Part shown: positions 35,209-44,634 of the stretch, piece by piece
Position numbering within the stretch: the first letter of the stretch is position 1
Layout of the letters: each line of letters begins with the position of its first letter
Source: Duganella dendranthematis
Lineage (GTDB): Bacteria > Pseudomonadota > Gammaproteobacteria > Burkholderiales > Burkholderiaceae_D
Length of the DNA: 64,000 nt
NCBI RefSeq assembly: GCF_012849375.1
Contig: NZ_CP051684.1
Location: forward strand, 372,001-436,000
Direction: 5' to 3'
Position numbers and translations under genes: made by a program
The notes under the pieces: model-generated
Seen by the model: the letters and a program-made list of their open reading frames with translations, nothing else
Databases searched by the model: none
Told to the model about the DNA's origin: nothing

Positions 35209-35550
35209 TCAGTGACCGCCTTCGCTCGCGTGATTGATGGTGTACTTCGGAATTTCGACGACCAGGTCTTCGTCCGCCACCACGGCCTGGCACGACAGGC
35301 GCGACACGGCTTCCAGGCCCCAGGCTTTATCCAGCAGGTCTTCTTCGGTTTCGCTGGCTTCGTTGAGCGAGTTGAAACCTTCGCGCACCAGCACGTGGCA
35401 GGTGGTGCAGGCGCAGGATTTTTCGCACGCGTGCTCGATGTGGATGTCATTCTCCAGCATGATGTCGCACAGCGTCTTGCCGGCTGGGGCGTCGATCACG
35501 GCGCCGTCCGGGCACAATTTTGCGTGGGGCAGGAATACGATTTGTGGCAT
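35209..35550 (-). CDS. fdx: ISC-type [2Fe-2S] ferredoxin
   Basis: A 113-residue ferredoxin with cluster ligands in HACEKSCACTTCHVL and a distal RLSCQAVV. It supplies electrons to IscS-IscU cluster assembly. Length and acid-rich surface fit the ISC adrenodoxin-like type. It is the last of the isc genes on the minus strand; iscX, often next, is absent. Confidence 0.97.
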   Translation of the reverse strand: MPQIVFLPHAKLCPDGAVIDAPAGKTLCDIMLENDIHIEHACEKSCACTTCHVLVREGFNSLNEASETEEDLLDKAWGLEAVSRLSCQAVVADEDLVVEIPKYTINHASEGGH

Positions 35551-35572
35551 GGTTAAACTCTTTATCTATTTT

Positions 35573-37453
35573 TTAAACTACTTGGTCCAGCGCTTTGCCG
35601 GCCAGCGCGCTGCGCACGCTGCGGTCCATGCGACGCGACGCAAATTCTTCGGTGCCGTGGGCCAGTGCCTCCACCGCCGCTTTCACGGCCAGATGATCGA
35701 CAGCGCCAGTCTGCGATTGCGCGACGATGTCGCGGGTGTTCGCCATCACGGCATCGACGGCGGCGCGCTCTTCATCCGACAGCAGCGCCGCGTCTTCGTC
35801 CAGCGCCGCCTGGGTCGCCAGCAGGATGCGTTCCGCTTCCACTTGCTCTTCACGTAGCGCGCGCGCCTTCATATCGACATCGGCCGAAGCGTGCGACTCC
35901 ATCAGCATGCGCGCCACATCGTCGTCGCCCAGACCATACGATGGCTTGACGGTGATCGATGCTTCAACACCTGAGCGCAGCTCGCGCGCGGACACCGACA
36001 GCAAGCCGTCCGCATCCACCTGGTAGGTGATGCGAATGCGCGCCGCGCCGGCCGACATCGGCGGAATGCCGCGCAGCTCGAAGCGCGCCAGCGAACGGCA
36101 ATCGGCCACCAGTTCACGTTCGCCTTGCAGAACGTGCACCGCCAGCGCGGTCTGACCGTCTTTGAAAGTGGTGAATTCCTGCGCGCGGGCGCAAGGAATG
36201 GTGGAATTGCGCGGAATGATTTTCTCCACTAGGCCGCCCATGGTCTCGATGCCCAGCGACAGCGGTATCACATCCAGCAGCAGCCAGTCGTCGCCGGCGG
36301 CGCGGTTGCCGGCCAGCAGATTGGCCTGCACGGCGGCGCCCAGCGCCACTACCTTGTCCGGATCGATGTTGGCGTGCGGCGTGGTGTGGAAATGCTCGCT
36401 CACCGCGCGGTGCACGTGTGGCATGCGCGTGGCGCCGCCGACCATGACCACACCATCGACGTCGTCCGCATCGACATTGGCGTCGCGCAGCGCTTTCTTG
36501 ATGGCCTTCATGGTCTTGTCGATCAGGTGTTTTGTGATCTCCTGGAAGGTCTCGGCGGTGATGGTGATGTGCACCTGCTCGCCCGATTTGAGCGCGGCGT
36601 CCACCGTCACTTCGGATTTAGTCGACAGCAGTTCCTTGGCTTCACGCGCTTTCACCATCAGCACAGCGGTGTCTTCGTCCGACAGCGGCGCCAGTTTTTC
36701 TTGCTGGTGAATATGGCAGAACAGGCGGTGATCGAAATCATCGCCGCCCAGCGCGGAATCGCCGCCGGTGGCCAGCACTTCAAACACGCCTTTGCTCAAC
36801 TTGAGGATCGAGATATCGAAGGTGCCGCCACCCAGATCGTAGACGGCGTAGATGCCTTCCGAACCGTTATCCAGGCCATAGGCGATAGCGGCCGCAGTCG
36901 GCTCGCTCAGCAGGCGCAGCACATTCAGGCCGGCCAGTTGGGCCGCATCCTTGGTGGCCTGACGCTGCGCGTCGTCAAAGTAAGCCGGCACGGTAATCAC
37001 CGCACCGACCAGATCATCGCCCAGCGAATCTTCTGCGCGCTGGCGCAGCGTGGCCAGGATCTGCGCCGACACTTCCACCGGGCTCTTGACGCCAGCGACG
37101 GTCTTCAGCTGCACCATGCCAGGCGTGTCCTGGAAGTCGTATGGCAGGTTTTCCGCGTAGGCGATATCGGCCAGGCCGCGGCCCATGAAGCGCTTCACCG
37201 AGACGATGGTGTTTTTTGGATCGGTGGTCTGCGCCGCCTGCGCCTTGTAGCCGATGTTGGCGTGACCGTTAGGCAAATAGCGCACCACCGACGGCAGCAG
37301 CGCGCGGCCATCTTCGTCGTTCAGCACTTCTGGAATGCTGTTGCGCACAGTCGCCACCAGCGAATTGGTGGTACCCAGATCGATGCCCACCGCCAGCCGG
37401 TGCTGGTGCGGTGCGGTCGACATGCCTGGTTCGGAAATTTGCAGAAGTGCCAT
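35573..37453 (-). CDS. hscA: Fe-S assembly Hsp70 chaperone HscA
   Basis: A 626-residue specialised Hsp70 that, with HscB, releases the cluster from IscU. It has ATPase motifs [16 protein letters not shown] near the start, [13 protein letters not shown] and [13 protein letters not shown], plus a substrate-binding domain (about residues 390-510) and C-terminal helical lid. It lies between hscB and fdx in the isc operon. A self-complementary hairpin occurs in the hscB-hscA spacer. Confidence 0.97.
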   Translation of the reverse strand: MALLQISEPGMSTAPHQHRLAVGIDLGTTNSLVATVRNSIPEVLNDEDGRALLPSVVRYLPNGHANIGYKAQAAQTTDPKNTIVSVKRFMGRGLADIAYAENLPYDFQDTPGMVQLKTVAGVKSPVEVSAQILATLRQRAEDSLGDDLVGAVITVPAYFDDAQRQATKDAAQLAGLNVLRLLSEPTAAAIAYGLDNGSEGIYAVYDLGGGTFDISILKLSKGVFEVLATGGDSALGGDDFDHRLFCHIHQQEKLAPLSDEDTAVLMVKAREAKELLSTKSEVTVDAALKSGEQVHITITAETFQEITKHLIDKTMKAIKKALRDANVDADDVDGVVMVGGATRMPHVHRAVSEHFHTTPHANIDPDKVVALGAAVQANLLAGNRAAGDDWLLLDVIPLSLGIETMGGLVEKIIPRNSTIPCARAQEFTTFKDGQTALAVHVLQGERELVADCRSLARFELRGIPPMSAGAARIRITYQVDADGLLSVSARELRSGVEASITVKPSYGLGDDDVARMLMESHASADVDMKARALREEQVEAERILLATQAALDEDAALLSDEERAAVDAVMANTRDIVAQSQTGAVDHLAVKAAVEALAHGTEEFASRRMDRSVRSALAGKALDQVV

Positions 37454-37486
37454 GGGTGAGACCTGTATTTTTATGTAATCAGCTGA

Positions 37487-37511
37487 GGCGGCGCCGGCAT
37501 GCGGCGCCGGG
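37487..37511. repeat. GC-rich hairpin in the hscB-hscA spacer
   Basis: CGGCGCCG arms at 37489-37496 and 37502-37509 can pair as a hairpin around GCATG. There is no T-run, so it may protect or process the isc mRNA rather than terminate it. Function not shown. Confidence 0.4.
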
Positions 37512-37513
37512 CT

Positions 37514-38029
37514 TCAGGCTTCGATTGCTTCAAAGGCGAAGCGGACTTCTTCGCCGAATTTTTCGAGGAACATCAGCGCGCGCACGCCTTGTGCGGCGGC
37601 GGCGTAGTCGGCGGCGTTGATCTGCTGCTCGATCTGCGCCAGCTGGTCCTTGCGGGCGTTGCGCAGCTGTCTGTCGAGCGACTCCAGTGCGTCGCTGTCC
37701 TTGCCGGCGCGGGCGTCGCCCAGTTCTTCGCGCCACTCCATCTGCTGCATCAGGAAAGCCATCGGCATTGAAGTATTCGACTCGGTCTGCAAATCGACGC
37801 CAGCCAGCTCGCACATGTACTGCGCACGCTTCTGCGGATTTTTCAGGGTCTGATAGGCTTCGTTGGCGCGGGTGGCCCACTGCATGGCGACGCGCTTTTC
37901 GGCGTCGGTGGCATTGACGAATTTGTCGGGATGGACGCGGCCTTGCACGTCGCGGTAGGCGCTGTCCAGCGCCACCGCGTCTACGGCAAACTGCAAAGGC
38001 AGGTTGAAGAGCTCAAAGTGATTCTGCAT
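37514..38029 (-). CDS. hscB: Fe-S co-chaperone HscB
   Basis: A 171-residue J-type co-chaperone. The J domain contains the hallmark HPDKF (VHPDKFVNATDAEKR), and a C-terminal three-helix bundle binds IscU. It starts at 38029 (MQNHFELFNLPLQF), 6 nt after the iscA stop. It stimulates HscA ATPase, encoded next. Confidence 0.96.
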   Translation of the reverse strand: MQNHFELFNLPLQFAVDAVALDSAYRDVQGRVHPDKFVNATDAEKRVAMQWATRANEAYQTLKNPQKRAQYMCELAGVDLQTESNTSMPMAFLMQQMEWREELGDARAGKDSDALESLDRQLRNARKDQLAQIEQQINAADYAAAAQGVRALMFLEKFGEEVRFAFEAIEA

Positions 38030-38035
38030 GACGGC

Positions 38036-38359
38036 TTAGACGCGGAAACTTTCACCGCAACCGCAAGCGTCTTTTTCGTTCGGGTTGTTGAACTTGAAGC
38101 CTTCGTTCAGGCCTTCGCGGGCGAAGTCCAGTTCCGTGCCGTCGATGTACGGCAGGCTTTTCGGATCGACGAATACCTTCACGCCGTGCGATTCGAAGAC
38201 GCTGTCTTCGTCGGTCACGTCGTCCACGTATTCCAGCTTGTAGGCCATGCCCGAGCAACCGGTGGTGCGCACGCCGAAGCGCAGACCGATGCCCTTGCCG
38301 CGGCGTTCGATGTAGCGGTTGATGTGTTTCGCTGCTTTTTCGGTCAGGGTGACTGCCAT
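38036..38359 (-). CDS. iscA: Iron-sulphur assembly protein IscA
   Basis: A 107-residue A-type carrier with the three conserved cysteines: [16 protein letters not shown] and the C-terminal DACGCGESF. It receives clusters or iron and passes them to target proteins. Part of the isc operon between iscU and hscB. Confidence 0.97.
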   Translation of the reverse strand: MAVTLTEKAAKHINRYIERRGKGIGLRFGVRTTGCSGMAYKLEYVDDVTDEDSVFESHGVKVFVDPKSLPYIDGTELDFAREGLNEGFKFNNPNEKDACGCGESFRV

Positions 38360-38370
38360 TTGATTCTCCC

Positions 38371-38391
38371 GCGCCCCGGCGTCAAGCCGGA
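38371..38391. repeat. Hairpin in the iscU-iscA spacer
   Basis: CCGGC-GTCAA-GCCGG (arms 38376-38380 and 38386-38390) lies in the 49-base gap between iscU and iscA. The motif looks like a short dispersed palindrome. It might set the relative mRNA stability of the two genes. Confidence 0.4.
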
Positions 38392-38408
38392 GCGACGTGT
38401 CGTAATGA

Positions 38409-38801
38409 TTACGCTGCTACGGTGGCGTGCTTGTTCTGGTAGTCCAGGACTGCAGCCTTGATGGCGTCTTCCGCCAGGATCGAGCAGTGGATTTTCACTG
38501 GCGGCAGCGCCAGTTCTTCGGCGATCTGGGTGTTCTTGATGGCCAGTGCCTGGTCCAGGGTTTTGCCCTTGACCCATTCGGTCACCAGCGAGCTCGATGC
38601 GATCGCCGAGCCGCAGCCGTAGGTTTTGAATTTGGCATCTTCGATCAGGCCATCGGCGCCGACCTTGATTTGCAGTTTCATGACGTCGCCGCAGGCTGGC
38701 GCGCCAACCATGCCGGTCCCGACGCTGTCGTCGCCTTTTTCGAAAGCGCCAACGTTACGTGGGTTTTCGTAGTGATCCAGTACTTGTTCCGAGTAAGCCA
38801 T
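38409..38801 (-). CDS. iscU: Iron-sulphur cluster scaffold IscU
   Basis: A 130-residue scaffold starting at 38801 ([18 protein letters not shown]). Cluster ligands appear in [31 protein letters not shown] and [24 protein letters not shown] is the HscA-binding motif. It accepts sulphur from IscS and is unloaded by HscA/HscB. The gene lies 25 nt after iscS. Confidence 0.97.
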   Translation of the reverse strand: MAYSEQVLDHYENPRNVGAFEKGDDSVGTGMVGAPACGDVMKLQIKVGADGLIEDAKFKTYGCGSAIASSSLVTEWVKGKTLDQALAIKNTQIAEELALPPVKIHCSILAEDAIKAAVLDYQNKHATVAA

Positions 38802-38826
38802 TTTGATGCTCCTGTATCTTGAAAAA

Positions 38827-40083
38827 TTAGTGGGCTGCCCATTGGATCGAGCTGATGTCGATACCTTCTTTGAACATATCCCACAGCGGCGACAGTTCAC
38901 GCAGTTTGTGTACCTTGGACTTCATCAGTTCAATCGCGAAATCGATGTCGGCTTCGGTGGTGAAGCGGCCGATGGTGAAACGGATCGAGCTGTGCGCCAG
39001 TTCGTCGCTACGACCAAGCGCGCGCAATACATAAGATGGTTCCAGCGAGGCCGAAGTACAAGCGGAGCCCGACGATACCGCCAGGTCTTTCACCGCCATG
39101 ATCAGCGACTCGCCCTCAACGTAGTTGAAGCTGACGTTCAGGTTGTGCGGCACACGGTGGTCCATGTCGCCGTTGATGTAGGTTTCTTCGATCTCTTGCA
39201 GGCCCTTGGCCAGACGGTCGCGCAGCGCTTTGACGCGGGCGATTTCGCTGTCCATTTCCACTTTCGCCAAGCGGAAGGCTTCGCCCATGCCGACGATCTG
39301 GTGGGTCGGCAGCGTGCCCGAACGCAGGCCGCGCTCGTGGCCACCGCCGTGCATTTGCGCTTCGATGCGCACGCGCGGCTTGCGGCAGACGTACAGCGCG
39401 CCGATGCCTTTCGGGCCGTAGGTTTTGTGCGCGGTGAAGGTCATCAGGTCAACCTTGGTTTTTTGCAGGTCGATCACCACTTTGCCGGTCGCTTGCGCGG
39501 CGTCGCAGTGGAAGATGATGCCTTTCGAACGGCACAGTTCGCCGATCTGGTCGATCGGCTGGATCACGCCGATTTCGTTGTTGACCAGCATGACCGAGAT
39601 CAGGATGGTGTCCGGACGAATCACGGCGGTCAGCTGCTCGATGGTGATCAGGCCGTTGTCTTGCGGTTCCAGGTAGGTCGCTTCAAAACCCTGGCGCTCC
39701 AGTTCACGCACGGTGTCCAGCACGGCTTTGTGCTCGGTTTTCACGGTGATGATGTGCTTGCCCTTGGTCTTGTAGAACTGCGCCGCGCCTTTGATGGCCA
39801 GGTTGTTCGATTCGGTGGCGCCGGAGGTCCAGATGATTTCGCGCGGGTCGGCATTGACCAGGGCAGCGACGTTGGCGCGCGCCTCTTCCACCGCTTTCTC
39901 AGCGGTCCAGCCGTACATGTGGCTGCGCGAGGCCGGATTGCCGAACTGCTCGCGCAGGTACGGAATCATCGCATCGGCGACGCGCGGATCGATCGGCGTG
40001 GTGGCCGAATAGTCCATGTAGATCGGGAAATGCGGCGCGGTCTGGAATTTCACGTCAGCGATGTTTTTTTCTGGGGCGTTCAT
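38827..40083 (-). CDS. iscS: Cysteine desulfurase IscS
   Basis: A 418-residue PLP enzyme. The N-terminus reads [22 protein letters not shown] Lys is in [18 protein letters not shown], and the catalytic-Cys loop is [16 protein letters not shown]. It gives sulphur to IscU and tRNA-modifying enzymes. It follows iscR by 37 nt in the same operon. Confidence 0.98.
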   Translation of the reverse strand: MNAPEKNIADVKFQTAPHFPIYMDYSATTPIDPRVADAMIPYLREQFGNPASRSHMYGWTAEKAVEEARANVAALVNADPREIIWTSGATESNNLAIKGAAQFYKTKGKHIITVKTEHKAVLDTVRELERQGFEATYLEPQDNGLITIEQLTAVIRPDTILISVMLVNNEIGVIQPIDQIGELCRSKGIIFHCDAAQATGKVVIDLQKTKVDLMTFTAHKTYGPKGIGALYVCRKPRVRIEAQMHGGGHERGLRSGTLPTHQIVGMGEAFRLAKVEMDSEIARVKALRDRLAKGLQEIEETYINGDMDHRVPHNLNVSFNYVEGESLIMAVKDLAVSSGSACTSASLEPSYVLRALGRSDELAHSSIRFTIGRFTTEADIDFAIELMKSKVHKLRELSPLWDMFKEGIDISSIQWAAH

Positions 40084-40120
40084 CTGGTTACTCCGTTATC
40101 TATCCGTATGGCACAGGGGC

Positions 40121-40600
40121 TTACACTGCGGCGTGGTTGCCGTTGCGGTGCATATGCACCACGTTCTGTGCCGCGTCCTTCTGCTTTTGTTGATCGACCA
40201 GATCCTGCAGTGAGACGGAATCCAGATAATCAACCATTTTTTCGTTCAGCGTGGCCCACAACTCGTGGGTCATGCAGCGCACGCCGCTGGCGGCATCGGC
40301 GCCGTGACAATTTTCCTTGCCGCCGCACTGCGTGGCGTCCAGCGGCTCGTCGACGGCGATGATGATGTCGGCGACGGTGACTTTATCGGCGCGGCGCGCC
40401 AGGCTGTAGCCGCCGCCGGGGCCGCGGATCGATTCGACGATTTCGTGGCGGCGCAGCTTGCCGAACAATTGCTCCAGGTAAGACAGTGAAATTGCCTGAC
40501 GCTGGCTGATGCCGGACAGCGTAACCGGGCCCTTGCCTTGGCGCAACGCCAAGTCAATCATCGCAGTCACAGCAAAACGGCCTTTGGTGGTCAGACGCAT
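40121..40600 (-). CDS. iscR: Fe-S cluster-sensing repressor IscR
   Basis: A 159-residue Rrf2 regulator beginning MRLTTKGRFAVTAMIDLALR, with winged helix LSGISQRQAISLSYLEQLFG. Cluster ligands Cys92, Cys98, Cys109 and His112 are present; the second and third Cys are 10 residues apart, five more than in E. coli IscR (as I recall it). ATG 40600 is preferred over GTG 40603. It should repress this operon when it carries a cluster, using the site at 40654-40678. Confidence 0.96.
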   Translation of the reverse strand: MRLTTKGRFAVTAMIDLALRQGKGPVTLSGISQRQAISLSYLEQLFGKLRRHEIVESIRGPGGGYSLARRADKVTVADIIIAVDEPLDATQCGGKENCHGADAASGVRCMTHELWATLNEKMVDYLDSVSLQDLVDQQKQKDAAQNVVHMHRNGNHAAV

Positions 40601-40653
40601 CACTACCTCGGTTGGATTAAAATATCGACCTCATCGCCAATCACAAAGCCTGA

Positions 40654-40678
40654 TTAGTTGATCGAATTAGTCAAGTAT
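40654..40678 (-). promoter_or_regulatory. IscR type 1 operator upstream of iscR
   Basis: Read on the minus strand the site runs ATACTTGACTAA...TCAACTAA, and 22 of its 25 positions agree with the type 1 IscR consensus as I remember it. It is centred about 66 bases before ATG 40600 and includes a -35-like TTGACT, which fits autorepression. Confidence 0.75.
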
Positions 40679-40716
40679 ACCAAACTTTAATAAAGCTTGC
40701 TGGTCGGCCCTCGGTT

Positions 40717-41493
40717 TTAGCCCTGGAGCAGGCGCATCGGCCGGAACAGCTCGTGCATGGCCTGATTACCTATGAAGCTGAGGTTATACGGATGCTCGGC
40801 GACAATCTGCGGGAAATCTTTCATTACCGGCAACTTACTCAGCAATTCAGCGATTTTCCCCCACAGCACCATGGTCGGCACGGTGGCAGCTTGCCCGGCC
40901 AGCCCCGCCATCACTGTCTCAAAGAACGGCAGCCAGGCCTTGGCATCCTTGACCGGCGCCACGTGGCTGCGGAACACCAGCGAGGCATTCAGCAGCAGGA
41001 AACCCTGTTCGGTCAGCTTGCGCTGCATATCGGCCAGCGTGAGGATGTGGCTGCCCGCGCCACTGCGCGCCCGGGCCGATACGGCCGCCATGGCTTCGCC
41101 GGCGGTATTGCTCAGCTGGAGCTGGCCATCGGCCACCAGCAGCATCTTCATGAAGTTGCGCAGCGAGGTGGCCTTGTTGACCGGCTTAGACAAGCCGCCA
41201 CCGCTTTCCTCCGACCACAGACCGCCAACCGCGCCATCCATGAAACAGACGCCGGTGGCGCTCTCTGCTCGCGGATATGGTCCTTCGCCGACTAGTACAT
41301 ACTTCACCTTATTGAGCGGTAATGCGAACGCGGCAAACAGGCGTTGCTCGGTCGGCAGGTACTGATCCTGCGCCAGTTGCGGCAGGTAGTCGGGCGTGGC
41401 CGCCATCATGGCTTCCAGCCCCTCGATCAGCAGCGGGCGCCAGGAAACATCGGCGCGCTGCAGCGCCTCCAGGATAGTGCTTGGAATCGTCAT
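40717..41493 (-). CDS. Uracil-DNA-glycosylase-like protein with altered catalytic motif
   Basis: A 258-residue protein starting at 41493 (MTIPSTILEALQRA). The UDG-fold pattern is visible: VLVGEGPYPRAESATGVCF (residues 67-85) in place of the family-1 GQDPYH motif, VLWGKIAELL, and EHPYNLSFIG in place of the HPSPLS motif. The catalytic Asp of family 1 UNG is Gly here and the His after Tyr is Pro. Thus glycosylase activity is doubtful; it might be a binding protein or use other residues. It is the only gene between iscR and the plus-strand S41 gene. Confidence 0.75.
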   Translation of the reverse strand: MTIPSTILEALQRADVSWRPLLIEGLEAMMAATPDYLPQLAQDQYLPTEQRLFAAFALPLNKVKYVLVGEGPYPRAESATGVCFMDGAVGGLWSEESGGGLSKPVNKATSLRNFMKMLLVADGQLQLSNTAGEAMAAVSARARSGAGSHILTLADMQRKLTEQGFLLLNASLVFRSHVAPVKDAKAWLPFFETVMAGLAGQAATVPTMVLWGKIAELLSKLPVMKDFPQIVAEHPYNLSFIGNQAMHELFRPMRLLQG

Positions 41494-41610
41494 GAAGAAA
41501 GATGCTTTCGGGGAAAGGCGAGATTGTAACGCGACCAGCCCTCCAACGGCACTTTCTGATGGGAAAGTGTTAAGATAATTTTCGAATAAATAGCTTACTT
41601 TGAGGAATAC

Positions 41611-42663
41611 ATGGGTCGTCAACGCTGGATTGCCGGTGCGCTGCTGTTCTTGATGACAAGCGCCGGCGCGCAGACCGCTTCCGCCCCGGCGCTGGACGAG
41701 GCGCTGGACGCGCCGACGCGCGCGCACATCATCAACGAATATGCGCGCAGGCTGACCGAACAGCACGTCGACGGTCCGCGCGCCAAGGCGGCGGCCGACG
41801 ATTTGCGCAAGCGCCTGGCGCGCGGCGAGTACGACGATCAGCTGACCGCGCGGTCGCTGGCGGCGCGCGTCACCCGCGACCTGGCGGCGGTGGCGCCCGA
41901 CCGGCATACCTATCTGGAATGGGTGCCCTACGACTTGGGCGACGAGCGCCAGCGTCCTGTGCCGCCAGCACCGTCGGCCGACAACTTCGGCCTGCGCCGC
42001 TTTGAATTGATGGCCAACAATATCGGCTACCTGAAAATCACTCGTTTTGCCCCGCTGGACCGGGCATCCATCGAGGCGGCCGGCCGCTTCATGGCGCAGG
42101 CGGCCGACTGCCCTGCCCTGATCATCGACGTGCGCGACGCCGGCGGCGATGGGCAGCAAATGGCGGCGCTGCTGTCGAGCTATCTACTGGTCGACCGGCG
42201 CAGCTATATTTTCCCGGACAAGCAACTGCATCTGCACGACCAGATCGATCGCGAGGGCCACGTCACGGCCGAGTATTGGACGACATGGGATGTGGCCGGC
42301 AAGCGCTTTGGCGGCTACAAGCCCCTGTACGTGCTGGTCAACGACAAGACCAACGGCGCGGCCGAGGGCTTTGCCTACGATTTGCAGCAGTATGTGAAGC
42401 GCGCGGTGGTGGTCGGCGCGCCTACCATGGGCGATGCGCGGGTCGGCAGCAAGCAACGCATTTCGCGCCAGTTGCAGACCTCGATTGCCGTCACGCGGGC
42501 CAGCAACGCGATGACCCGCGCCAACTGGGAAAGCATGGGCGTGCAACCGGACCGCATGACCACGTCAGGCGCCGCGCTCGACACCGCGCTGCAACTAGCC
42601 CGCGACGCCATCCTCGTCCAGCCAGCCACCGGCAAAGCCCGCGCGGCGCAGTCCGCTCCGTAA
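41611..42663 (+). CDS. S41-type (IRBP-like) peptidase relative lacking the serine
   Basis: A 350-residue exported protein with signal peptide (cleavage near AGAQT). It has the tail-specific/IRBP protease core: NNIGYLKITRFAPLDRA, CPALIIDVRDAGGDGQQMA and VLVNDKTNGAAEGFAYDLQQ. The last segment should hold the nucleophile in SAAE, but residue 249 is Gly, so this looks like an inactive member or a binding protein. The last 69 bases overlap the 3' end of the convergent glucoamylase gene. Confidence 0.75.
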   Translation: MGRQRWIAGALLFLMTSAGAQTASAPALDEALDAPTRAHIINEYARRLTEQHVDGPRAKAAADDLRKRLARGEYDDQLTARSLAARVTRDLAAVAPDRHTYLEWVPYDLGDERQRPVPPAPSADNFGLRRFELMANNIGYLKITRFAPLDRASIEAAGRFMAQAADCPALIIDVRDAGGDGQQMAALLSSYLLVDRRSYIFPDKQLHLHDQIDREGHVTAEYWTTWDVAGKRFGGYKPLYVLVNDKTNGAAEGFAYDLQQYVKRAVVVGAPTMGDARVGSKQRISRQLQTSIAVTRASNAMTRANWESMGVQPDRMTTSGAALDTALQLARDAILVQPATGKARAAQSAP

Positions 42664-43902
42664 CGCGGCGTTCTCGCGCATCAGGCTCCACGGAAAATCA
42701 TGCAGGTGGTTTTCCACCATGATGACGGTCGGCCCCTCGTTGATGCCGAAGTGATACGGCGATACCCAGCGCCGCCCGCCCCTGCCATGGTGAAACACGG
42801 TAGAGAACGAGGCCTTGAAGCCGTACGGGTTCTGCTCGCACAAATGCAGGCTTTGGTAGTGCTCGATGCTGGGCAGGACGATCTCCGGCGCGAACGGCAG
42901 CGAGGCCGCCACCGCCCAGGGCGCCAGCGTGCCGTCGTCCGGGCCGTATGGCGCGCCACGTCCGACATAGTCGTAAAACTTGCGCTGGATGCCGTCGATC
43001 TTGCGGGTGGCCGGGCCGGGTCCGTCGCTGGCCGTGATGCCCCAACACAGTTCGCCGTAGTCGGGAAAGCCGAGCGGGTTGTCGATGGCGTAACGTTGCT
43101 GCACGTGGGTGGCGCGGCGGCTGTTCTCAAAATAATCCAGGTCGTGCGCGCGCATGAAATCGTCGCGGATGCCGCGCAGGTCCAGCCAGATGTGCGACAT
43201 CTGGTGGATGAACAGCGGCCCGGCATACAGGTAATCGATGCCGTAGACCGACTTCCATTCATAGGTGCTGGACCAGGCGTCGTAGCTGTCACGCTCGATC
43301 GGAAAGGTTGGCGAGCCCAGCGCCAGGATGTACAGGATCAGGGCTTCGTCGTAGCCTTCCCAATGCCAGCGCAAAAAACCTTTGCCCGGTTTCCAGCCGT
43401 GACACATCAAACGCTTGCGGCGGCACATCCAGCGCCAGTCGACGCGGCGGTACAGCATGTGGGCCAGTTCGCGGATCTCGCGCTCCTCGGGCGTGTCGGC
43501 GCTGAAGTAGCCGGCGGCGGTCAGCATGCCGGCGATCAGCAAGGCGGTGTCGATGCTGGACAGTTCGCAATCCAGCACGCGCTGGCCGCTGTCCATGTCG
43601 AGAAAATGATAGTAGAAGCCCTTGTAGCCGGTGGCGGTCGGCGAATCGCTCTGTTCGCTGGCGGCGAAGAAACGCAGGGTGGTCAGCGTGCGCGCAACGG
43701 CATCCTCACGCGGCATGCAGCCACGCTCGACGCCGATCGGATAGACCGTCAACGCCATGCCGACGGCTGCGATGCTGGCCGGCCAGTCATCGGCGGTCTT
43801 GTCGCGCACCAGGCCGTTGAGCGGATTAAACTCGCTCAAGAAATAATTAAACGAGTCTTTTTGCATTGAATGCAACAGAGCCTGCGAGTCGCCGGAAGTC
43901 AT
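42595..43902 (-). CDS. Glucoamylase-like (GH144/PF10091) glycoside hydrolase
   Basis: A 435-residue cytoplasmic-looking protein, start 43902 (MTSGDSQALLHSMQKDSF). It fits the glycoamylase-like family related to GH144: NPLNGLVRDKTADDWPASIA near the N-terminus, SSIDTALLIAGMLTAAGYF, YDEALILYILALGSPT, and GLHFGINEGP-like HFGINEGPTVIMVENH near the end. The (alpha/alpha)6 barrel acts on beta-1,2-glucans or similar. No signal peptide is evident. Its tail overlaps the opposite S41-like gene. Confidence 0.85.
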   Translation of the reverse strand: MTSGDSQALLHSMQKDSFNYFLSEFNPLNGLVRDKTADDWPASIAAVGMALTVYPIGVERGCMPREDAVARTLTTLRFFAASEQSDSPTATGYKGFYYHFLDMDSGQRVLDCELSSIDTALLIAGMLTAAGYFSADTPEEREIRELAHMLYRRVDWRWMCRRKRLMCHGWKPGKGFLRWHWEGYDEALILYILALGSPTFPIERDSYDAWSSTYEWKSVYGIDYLYAGPLFIHQMSHIWLDLRGIRDDFMRAHDLDYFENSRRATHVQQRYAIDNPLGFPDYGELCWGITASDGPGPATRKIDGIQRKFYDYVGRGAPYGPDDGTLAPWAVAASLPFAPEIVLPSIEHYQSLHLCEQNPYGFKASFSTVFHHGRGGRRWVSPYHFGINEGPTVIMVENHLHDFPWSLMRENAALRSGLRRAGFAGGWLDEDGVAG

Positions 43903-43989
43903 GGGATAGCCTGGGTGATACCGAAGCCTGCATACTCGCACACCACGCGACGCTGATATGTTCCTCAGCGCACGTAGCGGTACATGGCG

Positions 43990-44634
43990 CTATTCGGCGT
44001 CCGGCTGCTGGGCGGGGTGTGCCTGCTGGAAAGCGGGCAGTTCGTTGCAGGCGGCGTGGATGCGGGCGATGGTGGGGTACGGCGCCAGATCGACGCCGAA
44101 GCGCTGGGCGCTAAACACTTGCGGCACCAGGCAGCAGTCAGCCAGGGTCGGCGTGTCGCCATGGCAGTAGCGGCCAGTGCGCGGGTCGTTGGCCAGCAAG
44201 GATTCCAGCGACGACATGCCTGTGCGCAGCCAGTACTGCTGCCATGCGAGTTTGACCTCGTCCGGCACCGCGAGTTCCCCGGTCAGGTATTTCAGCACGC
44301 GCAGGTTACCGAGCGGGTGGGTATCGGCCGCCACGGTCAGCGCCAACGCACGCACCCGGGCGCGGCCGGCCGGATCGGATGGCAGCAGCGGCATTTGCGG
44401 CTGCGTTTCTTCCAGGTATTCGATGATGGCCAGCGATTGGCCGATGACGTTGCCGTCGTCTTCCAGCGCTGGCAGCAACATGGCCGGGTTGATGGCACGG
44501 TAGGCGTCGCTCAGTTGTTCGCCGCCATTGCGCAGCAGGTGCACCGGCGCCGCATCATAGGCGATGCCCTTGAGGTTGAGCGCAATGCGCACGCGGTAGG
44601 CGGCCGAGCTGCGGAAATAGGTGTAGAGCTTCAT
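43990..44634 (-). CDS. maiA: Zeta-class GST, maleylacetoacetate/maleylpyruvate isomerase
   Basis: A 214-residue glutathione-dependent isomerase. The zeta-class signature SSAAYRVRIALNLKG near the N-terminus is intact, with IGQSLAIIEYLEETQP and DTPTLADCCLVPQVF further on. It isomerises maleylacetoacetate (or maleylpyruvate) to the fumaryl form, the substrate of the hydrolase encoded just upstream. Start and preceding stop share one base (TGATG). No ring-cleaving dioxygenase is next to it. Confidence 0.9.
   Translation of the reverse strand: MKLYTYFRSSAAYRVRIALNLKGIAYDAAPVHLLRNGGEQLSDAYRAINPAMLLPALEDDGNVIGQSLAIIEYLEETQPQMPLLPSDPAGRARVRALALTVAADTHPLGNLRVLKYLTGELAVPDEVKLAWQQYWLRTGMSSLESLLANDPRTGRYCHGDTPTLADCCLVPQVFSAQRFGVDLAPYPTIARIHAACNELPAFQQAHPAQQPDAE

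Noticed and set aside
38803..40362. Long plus-strand open frame opposite iscS/iscR
   Set aside because: Antisense shadow of two certain genes.
40717..41493. Annotation as an active uracil-DNA glycosylase (ung)
   Set aside because: The GQDPYH and HPSPLS motifs are altered, so only the fold relationship is claimed.
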